A stretch of DNA of 64,000 nt, from assembly GCA_943787225.1 (NCBI GenBank), contig CALSLP010000005.1:124001-188000 (forward strand). Direction: 5' to 3'. The position numbers and the translations under genes are program-made. A model generated the notes under the pieces. That model was not told where the DNA came from. It searched no databases and saw only the letters and a program-made list of their open reading frames with translations. The DNA comes from an uncultured Alphaproteobacteria bacterium (GTDB lineage: Bacteria; Pseudomonadota; Alphaproteobacteria; MPNO01; UBA2964). Shown here in pieces: positions 59,027 to 64,000 of the stretch (the stretch's first letter is position 1; every line of letters begins with the position of its first letter).

Positions 59027-61150
59027 GTGTTTCGCAGTTTAGGTAGCGCATTTCTCATTATCTGGGGCATTTTGGCTTCATCCAGCGGCGTTTTTGCGGC
59101 GGCTGGGCCCTGGTGGTCGACGGATCACGGTGCCGTTCGGCTGATTGCGGAAAGCAATGCCGTTGGATCGGGAACAAAATTGCGCCTCGGACTTCATTTT
59201 AAGATGAAACCAGGCTGGAAGATTTACTGGCGATCCCCGGGTGATGCCGGTTTCCCGCCCCGGCCCAGCTGGAAGGGGTCGCAGAATCTCGCGGACATCA
59301 AACTTGACTGGCCTGCACCCACCCGGTTTAGCGTGCTTGGGCTTGAAACCCTGGGCTACAAGAAGGAAGTGGTACTGCCGCTCACGGTGCAGCCTTTTGA
59401 ACCCGGCAAAGCGGTCAATATTAAAGCGACGGTACCGTATCTTACCTGCGAAGAAATCTGTGTACCGTACGAGGCCAAGCTGACACTAGCTCTGCCCTCT
59501 GGTCCGGAAAGTTCTTCGGCGGAAGGCTTTCTAATTAATAAATTCATCTCCGCTGTGCCGAAGAAAGTGACGGGCACGAATGGCGTTATCAGCTCAGTAT
59601 CGGTTATTGGTCCTGCCGGTAAACAGACGCTGCGGGTTGCGGCGGCTGTTTCGGAAAAATCCGACCTCCTGATTGAAGGACCGCGTGGCTTTCGATTTAG
59701 CAAAGCGAAACTTGTTACCCGGGGGGGCGATGGAAAAGCCGTGTTTGCCGCGCTCGTTTCACCGCCGATTAGATCCGTAAAGGCGGGCAAACCGTTGGAT
59801 CTTGCCGGTAAAGATATCGTTCTAACCCTGCTTGGAGATACGACGGGCGCGGTGGAGCTAAAAACGCAGCCCTTGGCAGGTGCTGTGATTCAGGAGGCAC
59901 CGCCAGTATCGGTCGGGACCTTCCTGAGTATTCTTGTTTTAGCGGTGCTTGGCGGGCTTGTTCTTAATTTGATGCCCTGTGTGTTGCCGGTTCTGTCTTT
60001 GAAGATGCTGTCAGTGATCGGTCACGGCGGCGAAGATCCCCGTGTCGTGCGCAAAGGCTTTCTGGCCTCCGCTGCGGGTATTTTGGTGTCGTTCCTGATT
60101 TTGGGATCTGCAGCCGTTATCCTAAAGGCGACAGGCCAGGCGACCGGCTGGGGCATCCAGTTTCAGCAACCGGTATTCCTGACGGTGATGGCTGTTGTCG
60201 TGGCGTTATTTGCCGCCAATCTTTGGGGTATGTTCGAAATCCGTCTACCGTCGTTCCTGTCCGACCGCGCGGCGACAGCAGGTCAAGGGCAGGGGATGCC
60301 CGGTCATTTCGCTACCGGGGCGTTCGCGGCCTTATTGGCAACACCCTGCTCCGCGCCTTTTCTGGGGACTGCGGTGGGGTTTGCGCTGGCGCGCGGTGCC
60401 TTTGAAATCTACGCGATCTTTACGGCATTGGGGCTAGGGTTGGCGCTGCCCTATTTGCTGGTCGCGGCCTTTCCAGCCCTGGCGAACCGGTTTCCCAAGC
60501 CGGGACAATGGATGGTGACGCTGCGAAGAATTCTCGCCTTTGCTCTGGTGGCAACTGCGATCTGGTTGCTAACCGTTCTCGATACTCAGATTGGTCGGCT
60601 CGCCGCCTTGGCGACGGCAGGGTTGCTGGTCGCCATGGTGGCGGTGATTGCCTTTCATCACCGTGCTTCAGAACAGCAGCGCAAGTTTGTAATGGCAGGC
60701 GCTGTGATTGTCGGGCTGTTGGCTATTCTGCTCCCGCCTCAGCTCGGGCAAACAAATGCCAAATCGGTGACAGCCTCAGCAGGGTATTGGCAGAAATTTG
60801 ATCCCGCTGCGATATCTCGACATGTCGCCGCCGGTAAGACCGTGTTTGTCGATGTCACTGCCGATTGGTGTGTTACCTGCAAAGTGAACAAGGCGCTGGT
60901 CCTGGATACAGAGGTGATCAACAAACAGCTGCTACAAAAAAACGTTGTCGCGATGCGGGCGGACTGGACCCGTCCAGACCCTCAGATTACCGCGTTTTTG
61001 CAACGGTTTATGCGCTACGGCATTCCGTTCAATGTGGTGTTTGGACCGCAGGCACCACAAGGCATTGTGCTCCCGGAATTACTTCGTAGAGACGCCGTGA
61101 TTGCGGCCTTGAACGGTGCCCAAAAGCGCCCGGCTGTCGCGAAAAAATAA
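59027..61150 (+). CDS. DsbD/ScsB-like thiol:disulfide interchange protein
   Basis: About 707-residue membrane protein that passes electrons from cytoplasmic thioredoxin to the periplasm. N-terminal signal peptide, periplasmic DsbC-like domain with a CEEIC pair, eight-helix CcdA-like domain with Cys in MPCVLPVL and TPCSAPFLG, then a C-terminal thioredoxin domain with WCVTC. All three redox pairs are present. GTG 59027 has TGAGG nine bases upstream and gives a clean signal peptide; TTG 59003 is an alternative. Confidence 0.88.
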   Translation: MFRSLGSAFLIIWGILASSSGVFAAAGPWWSTDHGAVRLIAESNAVGSGTKLRLGLHFKMKPGWKIYWRSPGDAGFPPRPSWKGSQNLADIKLDWPAPTRFSVLGLETLGYKKEVVLPLTVQPFEPGKAVNIKATVPYLTCEEICVPYEAKLTLALPSGPESSSAEGFLINKFISAVPKKVTGTNGVISSVSVIGPAGKQTLRVAAAVSEKSDLLIEGPRGFRFSKAKLVTRGGDGKAVFAALVSPPIRSVKAGKPLDLAGKDIVLTLLGDTTGAVELKTQPLAGAVIQEAPPVSVGTFLSILVLAVLGGLVLNLMPCVLPVLSLKMLSVIGHGGEDPRVVRKGFLASAAGILVSFLILGSAAVILKATGQATGWGIQFQQPVFLTVMAVVVALFAANLWGMFEIRLPSFLSDRAATAGQGQGMPGHFATGAFAALLATPCSAPFLGTAVGFALARGAFEIYAIFTALGLGLALPYLLVAAFPALANRFPKPGQWMVTLRRILAFALVATAIWLLTVLDTQIGRLAALATAGLLVAMVAVIAFHHRASEQQRKFVMAGAVIVGLLAILLPPQLGQTNAKSVTASAGYWQKFDPAAISRHVAAGKTVFVDVTADWCVTCKVNKALVLDTEVINKQLLQKNVVAMRADWTRPDPQITAFLQRFMRYGIPFNVVFGPQAPQGIVLPELLRRDAVIAALNGAQKRPAVAKK

Positions 61151-61278
61151 GCTTCTGTTCTAAGCCCTTGCCGGGGTGACTTTCGTTCCGTCATACCCTA
61201 TTTATCTTTCGAGAAACTGAAGCAGTGAGCCGGTACGCTCAGGTTCGTTCAACAACATATTTTTCAAAGGAAATCAGC

Positions 61279-61758
61279 ATGGCAGTACAAGAAGGCGACA
61301 AGGTTCCAGCAGCGACATTCAAAGTTATGGGTGCAGACGGCCCCGCAGATGTAACCAGCGAAGAGCTTTTCGCTGGCAAGACAGTGGCCCTTTTCTCGGT
61401 CCCTGGTGCATTTACGCCGACCTGTTCAGCGAAACATCTTCCTGGTTTCGTTGAAAAGGCAGCTGACCTGAAAGCCAAAGGCGTCGACGCCATTGCCTGT
61501 ACAGCAGCCAATGATGTGTTTGTCATGGATGCCTGGGGCAAGGACCAGAATGTTGGCGAGATTGCCATGCTGGCTGACGGCAGCGCAGATTTTGCCAAGG
61601 CGTTGGGTCTGGAGCTTGATCTTACCGGTCGTGGCATGGGCATGCGGGCGCAGCGCTATTCGATGATCGTCAAAGACGGTGTGATCGAAAAGCTCAACGT
61701 CGAAGAAGGCGGGGCGTTTGAAGTGTCCAGCGCCGACCATATGCTTGGCCAGCTCTAA
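61279..61758 (+). CDS. Peroxiredoxin (Prx5/type II family)
   Basis: 159-residue thiol peroxidase reducing hydroperoxides. Peroxidatic Cys49 is in PGAFTPTCS and a second Cys74 is present (AIACTAAND). ATG 61279 with AAAGGAA upstream is preferred over 61225, which adds an unlike extension. Likely reduced by glutaredoxin/GSH, consistent with gshA in the genome. Monocistronic with its own terminator. Confidence 0.93.
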   Translation: MAVQEGDKVPAATFKVMGADGPADVTSEELFAGKTVALFSVPGAFTPTCSAKHLPGFVEKAADLKAKGVDAIACTAANDVFVMDAWGKDQNVGEIAMLADGSADFAKALGLELDLTGRGMGMRAQRYSMIVKDGVIEKLNVEEGGAFEVSSADHMLGQL

Positions 61759-61779
61759 GCCCGAACAAGTTCAACAAAG

Positions 61780-61810
61780 ACGGCGATCCTGAAGAGGGCC
61801 GCCGTTTTTT
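61780..61810 (+). terminator. Terminator after peroxiredoxin gene
   Basis: ACGGCG (61780-61785) pairs with CGCCGT (61800-61805) around a 14-base loop; T6 follows. Confidence 0.75.
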
Positions 61811-61887
61811 GTTGTCCGCTGATCGCTATAGACAATTAGCGAGGATCAGGACACCAATAGGAAAATCAAACAGGGAAGGGCAGAAAA

Positions 61888-62823
61888 ATGCGGGCAATTG
61901 GCATTATAAATTTTGGGGGACCGGAAGCGCTGGAGTTGGTGGATGTCGAAGAGGTCCATGCGGGGCCAGGTGAGCTCCGTATCAAGGTCCGGGCGGCAAC
62001 GGTTAACCCGACGGATGTCATGACCCGGAATGGGACACGCGCAGAGCAGCAAAAGATTGATCCGCCGCCTTATGTTCCCGGCATGGATATTGCTGGCACG
62101 GTTGATGAAGTTGGCGACGGCGTAACGGGTATAAAATCCGGTGACGCGGTCATGGCGATGGTGGTGACCAAGGCCAGTCACGGCGGCTATCGCGAACAGA
62201 TCGTGTTGAACGCCCAATCCGTGGTATCGACGCCGGCTGGCACATCGTTTGTCGAAGCGGCGACGCTCCCGATGAACGGGCTGACGGCGCGCCGGTCTCT
62301 GGATTTGCTGGGTCTGTCGTCGGGGCAGGTGGTTGCGGTCACGGGCGCAGCGGGGGCGTATGGTGGCTATGTCATCCAGCTCGCCAAAGCGGACGGGCTC
62401 ACAGTCATTGCCGATGCGTCAGAGGCTGATGAAGCGCTGATCAAGTCTCTTGGGGCCGATGTTGTGGTCCGGCGCGGTGACGATGTCGCTGACCGTATTC
62501 GAGCGCATTTTCCCGATGGTGTTGATGGTTTGGCGGATGGTGCTGTTCTCAAGGAACTTGCTATTCCGGCAGTACGGGATGGCGGCGCTTTCACCTCGGT
62601 ACGGGGTTATGAAGGGGATGGCCAGCGCGGTATCAGTTTCTCCAAGACCTTTGTCCGTGAATATGATGGTGAGACCGAAAAACTCGATAATCTCAGGCAA
62701 TTGGTTGAGGACGGTGCCATTACGTTACGGGTAGCAGAGACGTTTAAACCTGAAGACGCTCCGGCCGCGCATCGTCGACTGGAAGCAGGCGGCACGCGTG
62801 GTCGGCTGGTGATTGAATTCTAG
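61888..62823 (+). CDS. Zinc-independent quinone oxidoreductase-like MDR protein
   Basis: 311-residue medium-chain dehydrogenase/reductase. GroES-like N-terminal domain (about 1-115) and Rossmann domain with the NADPH motif VTGAAGAYGGYV. Zinc-binding cysteines are absent, as in quinone reductases. Substrate may be a quinone or reactive enone. Confidence 0.88.
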   Translation: MRAIGIINFGGPEALELVDVEEVHAGPGELRIKVRAATVNPTDVMTRNGTRAEQQKIDPPPYVPGMDIAGTVDEVGDGVTGIKSGDAVMAMVVTKASHGGYREQIVLNAQSVVSTPAGTSFVEAATLPMNGLTARRSLDLLGLSSGQVVAVTGAAGAYGGYVIQLAKADGLTVIADASEADEALIKSLGADVVVRRGDDVADRIRAHFPDGVDGLADGAVLKELAIPAVRDGGAFTSVRGYEGDGQRGISFSKTFVREYDGETEKLDNLRQLVEDGAITLRVAETFKPEDAPAAHRRLEAGGTRGRLVIEF

Positions 62824-62870
62824 AAGGCCGCCACTATATCAAATGAAGCTGACATATAGCGCGCGCAATG

Positions 62871-63317
62871 ATGACCTTGAAAAGCTACCGAACAATCTCT
62901 CTTTTTATTCTTTCATCGATTTTTTTGTCCGCCTGTGACTTTGGTCTGGGGCGTGAGCCAATAGATATTCCTGAATTTCAGGAAGTTCGTCAAATCGAGG
63001 GTATTGGAATTGTGAGAGTCGGAGACGGTCAACTCGTTAGACAAAAAGGTGCTGTCACCAAAGATGTTAAGGTCGTAAAGCGGACGATCGCTCTCCTTAC
63101 TAAAGCTAACAAAGACTGGCAGGGTACGTTTCATACTGCACCCATCGGACGATGGGTTTTCTTTATCAGCCTTTATGGAACAGAAAAACGGCTTAGATTC
63201 TCTCTTGGAGAAAATTGGCTGGGAACCCACGTAGATAAAGGCTGGCAGTCCACGAAGATTGATGAAAAATCGCGTCAAGAATTAGTTTCTCTTCTGAAAC
63301 TAAGAAGTCTTAGATAG
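62871..63317 (+). CDS. Hypothetical lipoprotein, A+T-rich
   Basis: 148-residue protein not recognised. A lipobox LSAC with Cys at about residue 22 indicates lipid attachment. The body has an EGIGIVRVGDGQLV strand pattern and a Trp-rich segment, with no known motif. Its coding sequence is visibly richer in A+T than the genes either side, so it may have been acquired. ATG 62871 rather than 62868 is arbitrary. Confidence 0.6.
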   Translation: MTLKSYRTISLFILSSIFLSACDFGLGREPIDIPEFQEVRQIEGIGIVRVGDGQLVRQKGAVTKDVKVVKRTIALLTKANKDWQGTFHTAPIGRWVFFISLYGTEKRLRFSLGENWLGTHVDKGWQSTKIDEKSRQELVSLLKLRSLR

Positions 63318-63386
63318 TGGATATCTCACCGCCGCGGCTGGAAGCAGGCCACGTATGAGATAGACTGGTAGACTAGTTCTAATAGG

Positions 63387-63875
63387 CTAAAGCCAGCGCC
63401 GCACTTTCGCGCGGTAATCTCGATAGGTTTCACTAAACTTGCCGTCGAGATAGCGTTCCTCACGTGTGATAACGCCATAATGCATGACAATCAGACAGGG
63501 AATAAGAAGACCAAGTGTCGCCGTCTTGCCAAAGGCTATGGCGACGCCGGCATAAAGAAGCGTTGCGGCGAGATACATCGGATTGCGTGAAAAACGATAA
63601 GGCCCGTCACAGACGAGGGTCGTCGCTGGTTTTCTCACATCGACATGGGTCTTTTCTTTGACGAAACGCGCTATGGCCCAGCCAACGATAAGGAAACCAA
63701 TCACCACGAGCGCCCAACCGGCCCGATGCGGAAAGCCGAAAAATTCCAGCGAATGGCCGAGGGCGCGATCTGTGATGATGCCGATTATAAAAAACGTCCC
63801 ATAGATTACCGGCGGAAAGGTTAGTACTTCTGGTGAATCCGCTTCTGTTGACGGGTTAGTCGGCTTCCCGGTCAT
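63387..63875 (-). CDS. Isoprenylcysteine carboxyl methyltransferase-like membrane protein
   Basis: 162-residue integral membrane methyltransferase of the ICMT/phospholipid methyltransferase type. The SAM-binding block [13 protein letters not shown] is followed by the [28 protein letters not shown] end, shortened here to its key Glu, Tyr and Arg residues. Four hydrophobic helices. The start overlaps the rnhA stop (ATGA). Confidence 0.85.
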   Translation of the reverse strand: MTGKPTNPSTEADSPEVLTFPPVIYGTFFIIGIITDRALGHSLEFFGFPHRAGWALVVIGFLIVGWAIARFVKEKTHVDVRKPATTLVCDGPYRFSRNPMYLAATLLYAGVAIAFGKTATLGLLIPCLIVMHYGVITREERYLDGKFSETYRDYRAKVRRWL

Positions 63876-64000
63876 GCGCCGCCCTTAACCTCGTCAACGC
63901 CGCGGCGGGCCAGTTCATCGGCGCGTTCGTTCTCCGGGTGACCGGCATGGCCTTTCACCCAACGCCAGTCGACATCGTGCTTCTTTACCGCATCGTCGAG
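63872..64000 (-). CDS. rnhA: Ribonuclease HI, 3' end only (5' end outside window)
   Basis: The last 42 codons of a minus-strand gene reach the window edge. The stretch [19 protein letters not shown] is diagnostic of RNase HI: it holds the active-site His and the final catalytic Asp. Overlaps the downstream methyltransferase start by four bases. Confidence 0.92.
   Translation of the reverse strand, partial: LDDAVKKHDVDWRWVKGHAGHPENERADELARRGVDEVKGGA

Overview
The window is about 64 kb of chromosomal DNA from a heterotrophic alphaproteobacterium. The evidence is the gene content: dctBD-controlled TRAP transport, a TAXI-type TRAP system, IalB and DUF3126 proteins, the coxB-ctaD-ctaB-ctaF-ctaG-ctaE-DUF983-surf1 cluster, the thrC-M16 protease pair, and lpxK-waaA-DUF374-msbA-pmbA-ubiD in one run. 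The density of TRAP transporters suggests a marine or oligotrophic lifestyle (inference). I cannot name a genus. I see no rRNA, tRNA, CRISPR array, IS element or prophage.

Layout. 1-8985: 3' end of tadA, then a C4-dicarboxylate locus (dctB, dctD, a divergent cupin gene, a sigma-54 promoter, dctPQM), then an IalB-like and a hypothetical secreted protein. 9002-21028: a catabolic-looking region. Two adjacent UbiD-family decarboxylases and an aldehyde dehydrogenase face a PhyH dioxygenase, an alpha/beta hydrolase and a TAXI-TRAP uptake system; a thioesterase, a 2-hydroxyacid dehydrogenase and an atypical SDR follow. An exact 15-base element occurs upstream of both arms. 21150-33533: purD, xseA, a LytM peptidase and the lipid A/Kdo operon with msbA, pmbA and ubiD. 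33688-38749: a GGCT-like protein, an acyl-CoA synthetase subunit, a crotonase, a probable selenoprotein and ubiA. 38837-45266: rsmE, gshA, an EF-hand protein, DUF3126, an amidase remnant, a hybrid histidine kinase and tldD. 45591-51853: aa3-type cytochrome oxidase structural and assembly genes. 51853-64000: a DMT permease, pncB, carboxypeptidase Taq, thrC, an M16 protease, yqgE, a DsbD/ScsB-like reductase, a peroxiredoxin, a quinone reductase, a lipoprotein, an ICMT-like methyltransferase and the 3' end of rnhA.

The most interesting observation is at 36699-37802. A two-domain AhpD-like protein is interrupted by one in-frame TGA. The TGA sits exactly at the second cysteine of the AhpD motif (E-x11-C-x2-[C]-x3-H), and the frame stays open for 121 further codons. 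A nested hairpin with the geometry of a bacterial SECIS element follows directly. I read this as a selenocysteine protein (Cys243-Ala-Tyr-Sec246) that a standard gene caller would truncate.

A caution applies to the whole window. Ten apparent single-base indels (nine extra bases, one missing) break seven otherwise well-conserved genes, including the essential-looking ctaD. They share no motif and look like residual sequence errors. For those genes I give the full span and the position of each break.
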